Assembly: GCA_964607135.1 (NCBI GenBank)
Contig: CAZSIV010000007.1
Span: 1 to 64,000, forward strand
Source of the DNA: Metaruminococcus_A sp964607135
GTDB taxonomy: Bacteria; Bacillota; Clostridia; Oscillospirales; Ruminococcaceae
Reading direction: 5' to 3'
Length of the DNA stretch: 64,000 bases
The notes beneath the pieces were generated by a model. The model was given only the letters and a program-made list of their open reading frames with translations, ran no database searches and had not been told where the DNA came from. The translations under genes were made by a program, and so were the position numbers. Below are positions 30,441 through 39,921 of this stretch, in pieces; the stretch's first letter is position 1; the number at the start of each line of letters is the position of its first letter.

Positions 30441-33400
30441 TCAAATCTTGGTGATGTCCACAAGCTCCACATCCTTGACCGTCTTGCCGAGGAGCAGGCA
30501 GTCCGCGACCGCGTTCGCCGTATCAAGGGAAGTCAGGCTGGCGATCGACCGCTCGACCGCCTTGCGGCGGATCTTGACGCTGTCCTTCGCCGGCTCCCTC
30601 CCCTTTTCGGAGGTGGAGATGATATAGTCGATCTTCCCGCTGTCCAGCAGGGTGATGACGTTGTTTTTCCCATCCCGATGCTTCGGCACCACATTGGTCG
30701 GGATCATGTTCTTATTCAGGGTGTTCGCCGTGCCCGGAGTCGCATAGAGGTCGAACCCGAGGGTGTTGAACTTGTCGGCGATCTTGATCAGCTCCTGCTT
30801 GTCGGAATCCCGAACCGTCATCATCACGCTGCCGGAACGCTCCATATTATAGCCGGCGGCGGTCAGCCCTTTGAGGAGCGCTTCCTGGAAGGTGTGGGCA
30901 ATCCCGAGCACCTCGCCGGTGGATTTCATCTCGGGCCCTAAGTGGGTGTCCACATCGTGGAGCTTTTCAAAACTGAAAACCGGAACCTTGACGGCGACAT
31001 AGCCACCCTCCGGGTAGAGCCCCGTGCCGTATCCCAGCTCCTTTAAAGAAGAGCCGAGCATGATCTTGGTCGCCATGTCCACCATCGGCACGCCGGTGAC
31101 CTTGCTGATGTAGGGCACCGTCCGGGAGGAGCGGGGATTGACTTCAATGACATAGACCATGTCGTTGTAAACGACATACTGAACGTTGACCAGGCCGACG
31201 ACATGGAGCGCCCTCGCCAGCTTACCGGTGTAGTCGACGATGATCTCCCGGATTTTTTTCGAGAGGTTCTGCGCCGGGTAGATCGAAATCGAGTCGCCCG
31301 AGTGGACGCCCGCCCGCTCGACGTGCTCCATGATGCCGGGGATCAGGTAATCCTCCCCGTCGCAGATCGCATCGACCTCGACCTCGACCCCCATCAGGTA
31401 TTTGTCGATCAAGACCGGGTTTTCGATGTTGTTCCCGAGGATGATCTCCATATATTCCGTAATGTCTTTATCCGAATGGGCGATAATCATGTTCTGCCCG
31501 CCCAGGACATAAGACGGGCGCATCAGCACCGGGTAGCCCAGCTCGTTCGCGGCGCGGATCGCCTCCTCCTCCGTAAAGACGGTGTGCCCCTGCGGGCGGG
31601 GGATTCCGCACTGCTCCAACAGCTCGTCGAACCGCTCCCGGTCCTCCGCTGCGTCCACGCTGTCCGCCGAGGTGCCGAGGATGTTTGCGCCGAGCTCGTC
31701 GAGGTATTTCGCCAGCTTGATCGCGGTCTGCCCGCCGAACTGAACCACTACGCCGTAGGGCTTCTCGGTTTCCAGGATGCTGCAGACGTCCTCCTTGGTC
31801 AGCGGGTCGAAATAAAGCCGGTCGCCGGTGTCGAAGTCGGTGGAGACCGTCTCCGGGTTGTTGTTGCAGATCACCGCCTCATACCCTTCCTCTTTGAGGG
31901 CCCAGACGCAGTGGACAGAACAGTAGTCGAACTCGATCCCCTGGCCGATCCGGATCGGCCCCGACCCGAACACGACCACCTTTTTCTTCCCCGAGTCGTG
32001 TTCTTCTATAAAGCGGGCCGCCTCGTTCTCTTCGTCATAGGTCGAGTAGAAATAAGGAGTTTCGGCGGCGAACTCAGCCGCGCAGGTGTCGACCATCTTG
32101 TAAGCGGCAAACCGCGGGTTCTTGATCTTCTGCCCGGAGAGCGCCTCGATCGTCTCGTCCAGGAAGCCATACTTCTTGGCCGCCAGGTATTTCTCGTCGG
32201 TCAGCTCGCCGTCCATGAGGCTTCTCTCCATCTGGACCAGGTTGAGGAGCTTGTAGAGAAACCAGTTGTCGATCTTGGTGATTTCGTGGATTTCCTCAGG
32301 GGAAACCCCGCGCTTCAGTGCCTCATAGACCACAAAAGACCGTTCGTCGTCACAGTCGTGGAGCTTTTCCCGGATGTATTCCGTCGTCTTGTCCTCGAGC
32401 TTTTTCAGGTTCATGGTGACGAGCCCCAGCTCCGCGCCGCGGACAGCCTTCATCATGGCCTGTTCGAAGGATGTTCCGATCGCCATGACCTCCCCGGTCG
32501 CCATCATCTGGGTGCCGAGCGCCCGTTTGGCGTAAACGAACTTTTCAAAGGGCCATTTGGGGAATTTGATGACCACATAGTCGAGCGCCGGCTCAAAGCA
32601 GGCATAGGTTTTCCCGGTGACGGCGTTGACGATCTCGTCCAGCGTATAGCCGATGGCGATCCGGGTCGCGACCTTGGCGATCGGATATCCCGTCGCTTTC
32701 GAGGCGAGGGCGGAAGAGCGGGAGACGCGGGGGTTGACCTCGATGACCGCGTACTCGAACGAATCCGGGTGGAGGGCAAACTGACAGTTGCAGCCCCCTT
32801 CGACCTTGAGCTCCGAAATAATGTTGATCGCCGCGGTGCGAAGCATCTGGTACTCCTTGTCGCTCAGAGTGACGGCCGGGGCGATGACGATGCTGTCGCC
32901 GGTGTGGACGCCGACCGGGTCGAAGTTCTCCATCGAGCAGACGGTAATGACGTTCCCCTTCCGGTCGCGGATCACCTCGAACTCGATCTCCTTCCAACCG
33001 GAGATGCACTTTTCGACGAGGATCTGGGTAATCGGGGAGAGGCGAAGCCCGTTTTCGGCGATATCGCGCAGCTCCTCCTCATTGTTGACGATGCCGCCCC
33101 CGGTGCCGCCCAGGGTAAAGGCCGGACGGACGATCAGCGGGTAGCCGATCCCCTTTTCGTCGGCGAAGGCAACTGCATCCTCAATGGTGGTGACGACCCG
33201 GGAAGGGATGACCGGCTCGCCGATCGCCTCCATCGTGTCCTTGAATGCCTGGCGGTCTTCCGCCTTGTGGATGGTTTCCGGGACGGCGCCTAAGAGCTTC
33301 ACCCCGTGTTCTTCCAAAAAGCCCTCTTCCGCAAGCTGCATCGAAAGGGTCAGCCCGGTCTGCCCGCCGAGGGTGGACAGGACGCTGTCCGGCTTTTCGA

Positions 33401-33638
33401 TCTCGATGACCCGCTTGACGACGTCGAGGGTCAGCGGCTCGATGTAGATTTCGTCCGCCATTGTTTTATCGGTCATAATGGTCGCCGGATTGGAGTTGAT
33501 GAGGACGACCTCCAGCCCCTCCTGCTTCAGAGCGCGGCAGGCCTGCGCGCCCGCGTAGTCGAACTCGGCCGCCTGGCCGATGACGATCGGGCCGGAGCCG
33601 ATGACCAGAACCTTTTTGATATCGTGACGCAGCGGCAT
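30441..33638 (-). CDS. carB: Carbamoyl phosphate synthase, large subunit
   Basis: 1065 residues, close to the usual length of about 1070. Two ATP-grasp halves are visible (KVLVIGSGPIVIGQAAEFDY near the start; KVVVFGSGPIRIGQGIEFDY in the middle), plus the C-terminal allosteric MGS domain from about residue 930. It makes carbamoyl phosphate from bicarbonate, ammonia from CarA and two ATP for pyrimidine and arginine synthesis. It starts 2 bp after carA. An antisense open frame of nearly 700 codons over it is a GC artefact. Confidence 0.95.
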   Translation of the reverse strand: MPLRHDIKKVLVIGSGPIVIGQAAEFDYAGAQACRALKQEGLEVVLINSNPATIMTDKTMADEIYIEPLTLDVVKRVIEIEKPDSVLSTLGGQTGLTLSMQLAEEGFLEEHGVKLLGAVPETIHKAEDRQAFKDTMEAIGEPVIPSRVVTTIEDAVAFADEKGIGYPLIVRPAFTLGGTGGGIVNNEEELRDIAENGLRLSPITQILVEKCISGWKEIEFEVIRDRKGNVITVCSMENFDPVGVHTGDSIVIAPAVTLSDKEYQMLRTAAINIISELKVEGGCNCQFALHPDSFEYAVIEVNPRVSRSSALASKATGYPIAKVATRIAIGYTLDEIVNAVTGKTYACFEPALDYVVIKFPKWPFEKFVYAKRALGTQMMATGEVMAIGTSFEQAMMKAVRGAELGLVTMNLKKLEDKTTEYIREKLHDCDDERSFVVYEALKRGVSPEEIHEITKIDNWFLYKLLNLVQMERSLMDGELTDEKYLAAKKYGFLDETIEALSGQKIKNPRFAAYKMVDTCAAEFAAETPYFYSTYDEENEAARFIEEHDSGKKKVVVFGSGPIRIGQGIEFDYCSVHCVWALKEEGYEAVICNNNPETVSTDFDTGDRLYFDPLTKEDVCSILETEKPYGVVVQFGGQTAIKLAKYLDELGANILGTSADSVDAAEDRERFDELLEQCGIPRPQGHTVFTEEEAIRAANELGYPVLMRPSYVLGGQNMIIAHSDKDITEYMEIILGNNIENPVLIDKYLMGVEVEVDAICDGEDYLIPGIMEHVERAGVHSGDSISIYPAQNLSKKIREIIVDYTGKLARALHVVGLVNVQYVVYNDMVYVIEVNPRSSRTVPYISKVTGVPMVDMATKIMLGSSLKELGYGTGLYPEGGYVAVKVPVFSFEKLHDVDTHLGPEMKSTGEVLGIAHTFQEALLKGLTAAGYNMERSGSVMMTVRDSDKQELIKIADKFNTLGFDLYATPGTANTLNKNMIPTNVVPKHRDGKNNVITLLDSGKIDYIISTSEKGREPAKDSVKIRRKAVERSIASLTSLDTANAVADCLLLGKTVKDVELVDITKI

Positions 33639-33640
33639 GG

Positions 33641-34729
33641 CTATCTCCCCCTTTTCTCCATCATGTCAATGAATCGGTCGAACAAGAACGCCGTGTCCTG
33701 CGGCCCCCCGCAGGCTTCCGGATGGAACTGCACCGTGAAGACGGGCGCTTTCAGATAACGCACCCCTTCGCAGGTGCCGTCGTTCGCATTTTTATAGTTG
33801 ACTACCCCGACCGAATCCTTGATGCTGTCGGAGTCCACCGCGTAGCCGTGGTTCTGGCTGGTGACGAAGGTGCGGCCGGAATCCAGGTCGACGACCGGCT
33901 GGTTCGCCCCCCGGTGGCCGTATTTGAGCTTCCGGGTGGAGCCGCCGTTTGCGAGCGCCATCAGCTGATGCCCTAGACAGATGCCAAAGGTGGGAAGCTT
34001 CAGCTTCATCATCTCCCGGAGATTTAAGATGGTCTCGATATTGTCCTTCGGGTCGCCCGGGCCGTTCGAGAGCATGACGCCGTCCGGCGCGAGCTCCGCG
34101 ATCTGCTCCGCCGTAGTGTTGTACGGCACGACCGTCACCTCACAGCCCCGTTTGAGGAGCTCCCGCTCGATGTTGCGCTTATACCCGAAATCGAAGAGGG
34201 CGACGTGGTATTTCGCCTCCCCTTTGGCGCGGTAGGTGCGCATCTCGGGGATCGAGACGTTTTTGACCGCGTCCCGGATATAGAAATCCCGGATCTGCTC
34301 CAGCGCCGCCTGCTTGTCGGCAACCGGCTCGGTGGTCAGCATCCCGTTCATGACGCCGAACTCCCGGATTTTCCGGGTCAGGCTGCGGGTGTCGATCCCA
34401 TAAAGGCCGATCACCCCCTTTTCTTTGAGGAAGGTGTCGAGGTTATTCTCACAGCGGAAATTAGAGGGCTTTTCGCACCATTCGCGGATGATATAGCCGC
34501 TCAGGTAGCAGCGGGCGGATTCCCCGTCGGCGCCGTTTGTACCGTAGTTCCCCACGAGCGGGAAGGTCTGGGCGACGATCTGCCCGTAATAGCTGGGATC
34601 GGTCAAGGTTTCCTGATAGCCGGTCATCCCGGTCGCAAAGACCGTTTCGCCGATGACCGTCCCCTTTGCCCCGACGCTGTATCCCTCGTAAACGCTGCCG
34701 TCCGCCAGCAGCAGGATCGCTTTTTCCAT
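33641..34729 (-). CDS. carA: Carbamoyl phosphate synthase, small subunit
   Basis: 362 residues. The N-terminal domain starts EKAILLLADGSVYEGYSVGA; the C-terminal class I glutamine amidotransferase domain has GICLGHQLMALA (catalytic cysteine) and VQFHPEACGGPQDT (catalytic histidine). It supplies ammonia to CarB. The ATG at 34729 follows GGAGG by 4 nt. It lies between pyrF and carB, so the synthase is PyrR-regulated here. Confidence 0.95.
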   Translation of the reverse strand: MEKAILLLADGSVYEGYSVGAKGTVIGETVFATGMTGYQETLTDPSYYGQIVAQTFPLVGNYGTNGADGESARCYLSGYIIREWCEKPSNFRCENNLDTFLKEKGVIGLYGIDTRSLTRKIREFGVMNGMLTTEPVADKQAALEQIRDFYIRDAVKNVSIPEMRTYRAKGEAKYHVALFDFGYKRNIERELLKRGCEVTVVPYNTTAEQIAELAPDGVMLSNGPGDPKDNIETILNLREMMKLKLPTFGICLGHQLMALANGGSTRKLKYGHRGANQPVVDLDSGRTFVTSQNHGYAVDSDSIKDSVGVVNYKNANDGTCEGVRYLKAPVFTVQFHPEACGGPQDTAFLFDRFIDMMEKRGR

Positions 34730-34762
34730 AGTTACCTCCGTTTTTATCAAAACCGGCGCCGT

Positions 34763-35692
34763 TTAAACGAGCCGGATGGTTCCAATCTGGGAAAGCAGGT
34801 CTTCTTTCATCCGGAGCGCCTCTCTCCGCGCCGCGCCCGCGTAATCCGTTTCGGCACAGCCCTCTTTTTGGTAGGCGCAGATGATCCCGCGGGAAGAGTT
34901 GACGATTGCACCCAGCCCGCGGCTGTCAAAGGCGCCTGCAGCGTCCGCAGCGCCGCCCCCCTGCGCGCCGTAGCCTGGGACGAGGAAAAAAGTATGCGGC
35001 AGCTTCGCCCGCAGCTCCTCCAGCTGCTTGGGATAGGTCGCGCCCACGACAGCTCCCACGCTGCTGTAGCCGTATTTCCCGGCCAATTCGCTCCCCCAGG
35101 CTTCGCACAGTTCCCCCATGAGCTGATAAACGGGCTTTCCATCGACCAGCCGGTCCTGCAATTCCCCGGAAGAGGGGTTGGAGGTTTTCGCCAGCACAAA
35201 GATCCCCTTGTCCCGCTCCTTGCAGATTTTGAGAAGGGGGACGATCCCGTCGCTGCCCAGATACCCGTTGACCGTCAGCGCATCGCCGCCGAACGGCTCG
35301 ACCGCATCGCCATCGAGTGAAAGCGCGCCGAGGTGGGCTGTCGCATAAGCCTCCATCGTGGTGCCGATGTCGTTCCGCTTGCCGTCGGTGATGACCAGCA
35401 TCCCCTTCTTTTTCGCATAGGCGATGGTTTTATAAAGCGTCTTTACACCGTGGTAGCCGTACATCTCATAGTAGGCACACTGCGGCTTGACCGCGGGAAC
35501 CACGTCGCAGAGCGCGTCGATCAGCCCTTTGTTGAAGGCGAGCAGCGCCTTGGCAGCGCCCTTTAACGTTTCGCCGTACCTTTCAAACATCTCCGCCTTG
35601 ATAAAACCTGGGACATAGTCGAGCTTCGGGTCGAGCCCCGCCACCGTCGGATTCTGTGTTTCTGCGATTCTTTCAATCAATCGGTCGATCAT
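34763..35692 (-). CDS. pyrF: Orotidine 5'-phosphate decarboxylase (long type)
   Basis: 309 residues, the longer PyrF subfamily 2. AGLDPKLDYVPGF near residue 18 and the catalytic DGKRNDIGTTMEAYA (K and D pair) at about 98-112 identify it; FFLVPGYGAQGGG is the phosphate-binding loop. It converts OMP to UMP. It overlaps pyrC by 4 bp. Confidence 0.93.
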   Translation of the reverse strand: MIDRLIERIAETQNPTVAGLDPKLDYVPGFIKAEMFERYGETLKGAAKALLAFNKGLIDALCDVVPAVKPQCAYYEMYGYHGVKTLYKTIAYAKKKGMLVITDGKRNDIGTTMEAYATAHLGALSLDGDAVEPFGGDALTVNGYLGSDGIVPLLKICKERDKGIFVLAKTSNPSSGELQDRLVDGKPVYQLMGELCEAWGSELAGKYGYSSVGAVVGATYPKQLEELRAKLPHTFFLVPGYGAQGGGAADAAGAFDSRGLGAIVNSSRGIICAYQKEGCAETDYAGAARREALRMKEDLLSQIGTIRLV

Positions 35693-36978
35693 TCCGCTCC
35701 GCCTTTCTTTTCATGGTCACGATAAACGATCCTGCCATCCAGCAGGGTGTACTTTATTTTTCCCCGAAGGGTCATCCCCTTAAAAACGCTGTTCCTGCTT
35801 TTGGAACAGAACCTGTCCGGGTCGACCGTCCAGCACTCGTCCAAATCGAAGAGCGCGAGGTCGGCCGGCATCCCCGCTTTTAAAGAACCCGCCGGGATCC
35901 CGAGAAGCCTGGCCGGGTTTTCCGACATCCTGCGGATCAGCCCGGCAAGGGACATCTTCCCGGTGTGAACCAGCGCCGTCGCGCAGGCGGCGAACGAGGT
36001 TTCCAGCCCGACTACTCCGTTGGGCGCCTTTAAAAAGTCCGCCTTTTCCTCCGGCGCATGGGGGGCGTGGTCGGTCACGATGCAGTCGAGCGTTCCATCC
36101 AGCAGTCCTTCCAGAACCGCGTCGCAGTCCTCCTGCTCCCGGAGCGGCGGGTTCATCCGGTAGTCGGCGTCCCGCTTCGCCAAAAGCGCGTCGGTCAGCA
36201 TGAAATAATGGGGGGCGGTCTCCGCCGTCACCCGCACGCCGCGCGCCTTTGCATCCCGGATCAGCGCCACCGAGCCCCTGGTGCTGACGTGGGCGATATG
36301 CACCGCCGTTCCGGTTGCCGCGGCGAGGGCGATCTCCCGCGCCGTGACGCTGTCCTCCGAGCTGCGGTCCATCCCCTTGACGCCCAGCGCCTCGGAGACT
36401 CTCCCCTTGTGGATGATCCCCCCGTCGATGATCCGCAGGTCTTCGCAGTGGGAGGTCACCAGCAAGCCTTCCGCGCTCGCCCGCTCCAGCGCCTTTTGCA
36501 TCATCGCGCCGTTTTCCACCGGGCGCCCGTCGTCCGACACCGCGACCGCCCCGGCCTTTTTGAGCGCCGCAAAGTCCGTCATTTCCTCTCCGGCTAAATC
36601 CATCGTAATTGCGGCGGCCGGGTAGACCTTTGCCGAAGCTTCCCCCGCCTTTTCGACGATATACCGGATGACCTCCGGCCGATCGGCAGCCGGCTTGGTG
36701 TTCGGCATACAGACGACCGAGGTCACGCCCCCCGCAGCCGCAGCCGCACATCCGGAGAGGATGTCTTCTTTATAGGTAAGCCCAGGGTCTCTGAGATGAA
36801 CATGCATGTCCACCAGCCCCGGCGCCACTGTCAGGCCGGATGCGTCGAGGGTCTCGTCCCCCAAAAGGCCGCTTCCAATTTCGGCGATCTTTCCGCCCTC
36901 GATCTTAATGTCACAGACTTCATCCAGATTCTGGGAAGGGTCGACCACCCTTCCGTTTCGAATGACCAAACTGCTCAT
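35689..36978 (-). CDS. pyrC: Dihydroorotase
   Basis: 429 residues, class I. The metal site HVHLRDPG lies at about 59-66 (VDMHVHLRDPGLTYKED), TSHCED and HIAHVST supply further histidines, and VTDHAPHAPEEK the catalytic aspartate. It cyclises carbamoyl aspartate. It overlaps pyrR (4 bp) and pyrF (4 bp), so translation is tightly coupled. Aspartate transcarbamoylase (pyrB), the usual gene here, is missing from this operon. Confidence 0.93.
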   Translation of the reverse strand: MSSLVIRNGRVVDPSQNLDEVCDIKIEGGKIAEIGSGLLGDETLDASGLTVAPGLVDMHVHLRDPGLTYKEDILSGCAAAAAGGVTSVVCMPNTKPAADRPEVIRYIVEKAGEASAKVYPAAAITMDLAGEEMTDFAALKKAGAVAVSDDGRPVENGAMMQKALERASAEGLLVTSHCEDLRIIDGGIIHKGRVSEALGVKGMDRSSEDSVTAREIALAAATGTAVHIAHVSTRGSVALIRDAKARGVRVTAETAPHYFMLTDALLAKRDADYRMNPPLREQEDCDAVLEGLLDGTLDCIVTDHAPHAPEEKADFLKAPNGVVGLETSFAACATALVHTGKMSLAGLIRRMSENPARLLGIPAGSLKAGMPADLALFDLDECWTVDPDRFCSKSRNSVFKGMTLRGKIKYTLLDGRIVYRDHEKKGGAE

Positions 36979-37514
36979 CGGCGTTCCCCCTCAAAAATTG
37001 CGACCTGGTCTTCCCCGTCGATCTCCTTCACCCGGACGACCACCTGCTCCCCGCTGGAGGTCGGCACGTTTTTCCCAACAAAATCCGCGCGGATAGGGAG
37101 CTCCCTGTGCCCCCGGTCGATCAGCACCGCAAGCTGGATGTTTTCCGGGCGCCCTTTTTTCATCAGCGCGTCGATTGCCGCCCGGACGCTCCGCCCGGTA
37201 TAGACCACATCGTCGACCAGGACGATCTTCTTGGAAGCGACCTCAAACGGAAGCTCGCTTCTGTCCCGGTAGCCGGAGGGCGTCTCCCGATCATCCCGGT
37301 AGAGGGTGATATCCAACACGCCAAGCGGAATCTGTTTTCCTTCCACTTCCTCAATCTTTTTCGCAATGCGCTGCGCCAGGTTGACACCCCGGCTCATGAT
37401 CCCGACGATACAGAGGTTTCCAACTCCTTTGTTCCGCTCAACGACCTCATAAGAAATCCTGGCGACCGCACGCTGCATCGCCTTGTCGTCCATAATTACA
37501 GCTTTCTGCGTCAT
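36975..37514 (-). CDS. pyrR: PyrR, pyr operon attenuation regulator / uracil phosphoribosyltransferase
   Basis: 179 residues. The PRPP-binding loop VLVDDVVYTGRSVRAA and the start of the PRT fold SYEVVERNKGVGNLCIVGIMSRG identify it. With UMP bound it grips a leader RNA hairpin and lets the terminator form. It is the first gene of the operon, and its own leader contains a clear PyrR site and terminator, so it autoregulates. Confidence 0.94.
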   Translation of the reverse strand: MTQKAVIMDDKAMQRAVARISYEVVERNKGVGNLCIVGIMSRGVNLAQRIAKKIEEVEGKQIPLGVLDITLYRDDRETPSGYRDRSELPFEVASKKIVLVDDVVYTGRSVRAAIDALMKKGRPENIQLAVLIDRGHRELPIRADFVGKNVPTSSGEQVVVRVKEIDGEDQVAIFEGERR

Positions 37515-37569
37515 CGTCTCCTCCTTCGACGGTCAATCTTTCCCGGGCACGGCAGGCAATTTCCACAAC

Positions 37570-37603
37570 AAAAAAACCAAACCGCCGTCTCTGACAGTTT
37601 GGT
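37570..37603 (-). terminator. pyr operon attenuator terminator
   Basis: ACCAAAC and GTTTGGT (37576-37582, 37597-37603) form the stem, followed on the minus strand by a run of T. It lies between the PyrR-binding site and pyrR. Confidence 0.85.
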
Positions 37604-37654
37604 TACTCTACACTTCGGCAATGCACCCGGCAGCCGGGCGCAGATGAAGGGAAG

Positions 37655-37695
37655 CAGACCGCCTTGTCAGCCTCACGGGACCAACTTAAAGGTTG
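37655..37695 (-). promoter_or_regulatory. PyrR-binding leader RNA (anti-antiterminator)
   Basis: The minus strand reads TTGGTCCCGTGAGGCTGACAAGG, matching the PyrR-binding loop consensus (UCCNGNGAGGCU; core 37669-37682). It sits about 30 nt after the predicted start and upstream of the terminator, as in Bacillus pyr attenuators. Confidence 0.85.
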
Positions 37696-37712
37696 TCGAT
37701 TCAATTAGTTTT

Positions 37713-37741
37713 ATTATACACAAAATTCCCCGGCTTGTCCA
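37713..37741 (-). promoter_or_regulatory. pyr operon promoter
   Basis: On the minus strand TGGACA (37736-37741) and TATAAT (37713-37718) are 17 bp apart. Confidence 0.75.
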
Positions 37742-37842
37742 GAGCAAGTTGAAAATTCCCTTATTTTATCAAAACCTCAGTTCTCCATATACAAGCGTTC
37801 ATCCGTCGGCACAAAGGACAAAAGAAGCTAAAAGTCGTCGTT

Positions 37843-38394
37843 CTACCTTCCGCCACGCCGCAGTTTATCCATATATTTTGGTTTAAACCAACGAACGTAA
37901 CTTCCGATCAGCCTCGTAAGGGCAAGATCATAGATCAAAAATGCAGCGTTTGCCCCAATCCAGAGTCCCAGAAAAACAAATTTATTATAATTCTGCACCT
38001 CGGGCAAAACCTTTTCCAGGCCGAAAAGCCAGGATGCAAGCAGGAACAAAACAACCAGCGCCGCATTTACCAGCAGAAATTTCATCGCCCATTCCAGCAT
38101 GTTTTTATGAATTCGCTCAATCAGCGCCTTGACGATCGGATAATATCCGAAAAAAAATATGTACATTAACATCGCGGCCGGCTCCGGCGTGACAAAAAAG
38201 GAAACCGCCGCCGTCGCCGCATAGACAAGGCAGGCCCACTTCACACCGAGCTCTACGACAATGGAAACCATCAGCACTCCGGCCAAGGCGGGCAGGGCGA
38301 CGGTCGCAAACGGGAAAAAGCCGGTGCAGAGTAGCAGAACGATACACAGCGCGGCGATCATCCCGCTAAAAACAACTCGGAAGGTTCTACTCAA
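37843..38394 (-). CDS. Polytopic membrane protein, unknown
   Basis: 183 residues with about five hydrophobic segments (MIAALCIVLLLCTGFFPFA; ALAGVLMVSIVVELGVKW; AVSFFVTPEPAAMLMYIFFFGYYPI; FLLVNAALVVLFLLASWLF; FLGLWIGANAAFLIYDLAL) and a basic C-terminus. The layout recalls ECF-transporter substrate-binding-like membrane proteins, but no motif proves it. The TTG at 38394 follows AAGGGGG; a longer frame would overlap the J-domain gene. It probably forms an operon with the J-domain and DUF5685 genes upstream. Confidence 0.6.
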   Translation of the reverse strand: MSRTFRVVFSGMIAALCIVLLLCTGFFPFATVALPALAGVLMVSIVVELGVKWACLVYAATAAVSFFVTPEPAAMLMYIFFFGYYPIVKALIERIHKNMLEWAMKFLLVNAALVVLFLLASWLFGLEKVLPEVQNYNKFVFLGLWIGANAAFLIYDLALTRLIGSYVRWFKPKYMDKLRRGGR

Positions 38395-38411
38395 AAAAGC
38401 ACCCCCTTGCC

Positions 38412-39047
38412 TCAGCAGCACGGAATACAGTCGCCGCCCATGCACTCGCAGCAACAGTCGGTACAGATCAGGCCGGAGCAACAGTCACAGGCGCTGAGAC
38501 CGCCGACATTCTGGCGGGGCATCCGATACTGCCCGTTTGCGCTCCCGCCCATATTCCCCTGCCTCTGCCACATCATGCGCTGGTATGCGGCGCGGTATTC
38601 AGGATTGTTCGGATTCATCTGACAGGCGGAAGAAAAATGCGCCATCGCATCGTCGAGCCATCCGCGGGAATAAAATACGCTCCCCTTCAGAAAATGCCAC
38701 TCCGCATCCCGCTTTGCGACGGGAACACCGTCGAGAAGCATCTCCGCCTCTTCAAAACGGTTTTGCATAATCAGGCGGCGGATATCCGGATAGGACGATC
38801 CCGCGGCGTCGGAGTACTGCTGCCCGCCGGAACCGTTGCCCGGCCTCGCGCCGGCCTCGCGCCGTTCGTTCATCACCTGGTCGTAGGCCTCGTTGATCTC
38901 AGCCATTTTTTCATTTGCGACTTCTTCGAGCGGACTGGCGACATAATTATCGGGGTGGTACTTTTTTGCCAGCTGTTTATAGGCATTTTTGATCTCCTCG
39001 GTCGAGGCGCTGCGGGAAACGCCCAACACCTTATAGGGATCTGTCAT
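38412..39047 (-). CDS. J-domain protein with cysteine-rich tail
   Basis: 211 residues. Residues 1-65 are a J domain (DPYKVLGVSRSASTEEIKNAYKQLAKKYHPDN), with HPD present, so it should stimulate an Hsp70 partner. A glycine-rich linker and a TPR-like helical part (AEWHFLKGSVFYSRGWLDDAMAHF) follow, and the last 27 residues hold 11 cysteines in CC/CCC runs, probably metal binding. It overlaps the DUF5685 gene by 17 bp. Confidence 0.8.
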   Translation of the reverse strand: MTDPYKVLGVSRSASTEEIKNAYKQLAKKYHPDNYVASPLEEVANEKMAEINEAYDQVMNERREAGARPGNGSGGQQYSDAAGSSYPDIRRLIMQNRFEEAEMLLDGVPVAKRDAEWHFLKGSVFYSRGWLDDAMAHFSSACQMNPNNPEYRAAYQRMMWQRQGNMGGSANGQYRMPRQNVGGLSACDCCSGLICTDCCCECMGGDCIPCC

Positions 39048-39921
39048 TCCGTTTGTTCCTCCCACCGGACAACACCTGCTTTTTTACCATTGGAAGGCCG
39101 AGGTAAAGGATATTGTCCAAAATTGATTTATATCGATTGATCTCAATCAGTTCAAAAGCCAGCGTCATTTCTCCATGGGTCACATTGATCAGGCCCTCAG
39201 CGTGAAGCTTCAGCGCCTCTTCCGGATTCCCTGCACCGGCCGCGGCCTCTTTTCCCCAGGACTGGAACGAGTTGAAGCTGCCGCTTTCCCGATCCTTCTC
39301 CAAGTCGTCGAACGCATCGATCAAATAAACCCACCGGCCCAGGAGAAATCCAAACCGATGTAAAACCATCCTCTGTTTTTCATCCGCCGCCAGCTGTTCA
39401 AAAATCAGTGCCAGCGCCCTGGATGATCCCTCCGCCGCCATATCCAACGTGCAGCCAAACGCCTTTTCCGTCTCCTGCTGCCCGGCGAGCGTTTTTTCCA
39501 TGATCTCCCGCAGGACAGGATACCGGCCGACCGCTTTGCGGTAAGCCCGCGAAACAGGAAAACTGACGGTTCTGTAGCCGAGGCTTTTCCAAAAGCCGCT
39601 GTCGGCGACATCGTCCCTCCACTTATAATAAAGCATCGCCACCGCACAGGCGGCAACAAAGGAAAGGTCTTCACAGCTGCACAGGCAAGGCTTCTTCTTC
39701 AGCGGATGCGCGGCACACGCCTGCCGCTCGAAACGCCCTCCGGTTTCATGAACCGCAAGGGAGAGCAGGGCTAAAAAAGCAAAGTCATAGCTCAGCGTCA
39801 TCCGGGAAAGCTGCCCATATTCCTTCCCGAGCTGTTTGCAGAGGCCGCAATAGATTCCTTTGTAGGTGTCGAATTCGTTGATCTTCAGTTCAGGCTTGAA
39901 CGGCCGGACATATCCAAACAA
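39031..39921 (-). CDS. DUF5685-type protein
   Basis: 296 residues. The start MFGYVRPFKPELKINEFDTYKGIYCGLCKQLG with a CxxC pair, the further CLCSCED cluster and the all-helical remainder (VYLIDAFDDLEKDRESGSFN, a terpenoid-synthase-like acidic motif) fit the DUF5685 family, which occurs next to J-domain proteins in Clostridia. Function unknown; the cysteines of both neighbours suggest a shared metal or redox role (inference). Confidence 0.75.
   Translation of the reverse strand: MFGYVRPFKPELKINEFDTYKGIYCGLCKQLGKEYGQLSRMTLSYDFAFLALLSLAVHETGGRFERQACAAHPLKKKPCLCSCEDLSFVAACAVAMLYYKWRDDVADSGFWKSLGYRTVSFPVSRAYRKAVGRYPVLREIMEKTLAGQQETEKAFGCTLDMAAEGSSRALALIFEQLAADEKQRMVLHRFGFLLGRWVYLIDAFDDLEKDRESGSFNSFQSWGKEAAAGAGNPEEALKLHAEGLINVTHGEMTLAFELIEINRYKSILDNILYLGLPMVKKQVLSGGRNKRNDRSL

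Noticed and set aside
31203..33293. Open frame of nearly 700 codons on the plus strand
   Set aside because: It lies entirely antisense to carB, whose protein is unmistakable; the GC-rich codon pattern keeps the opposite frame open.
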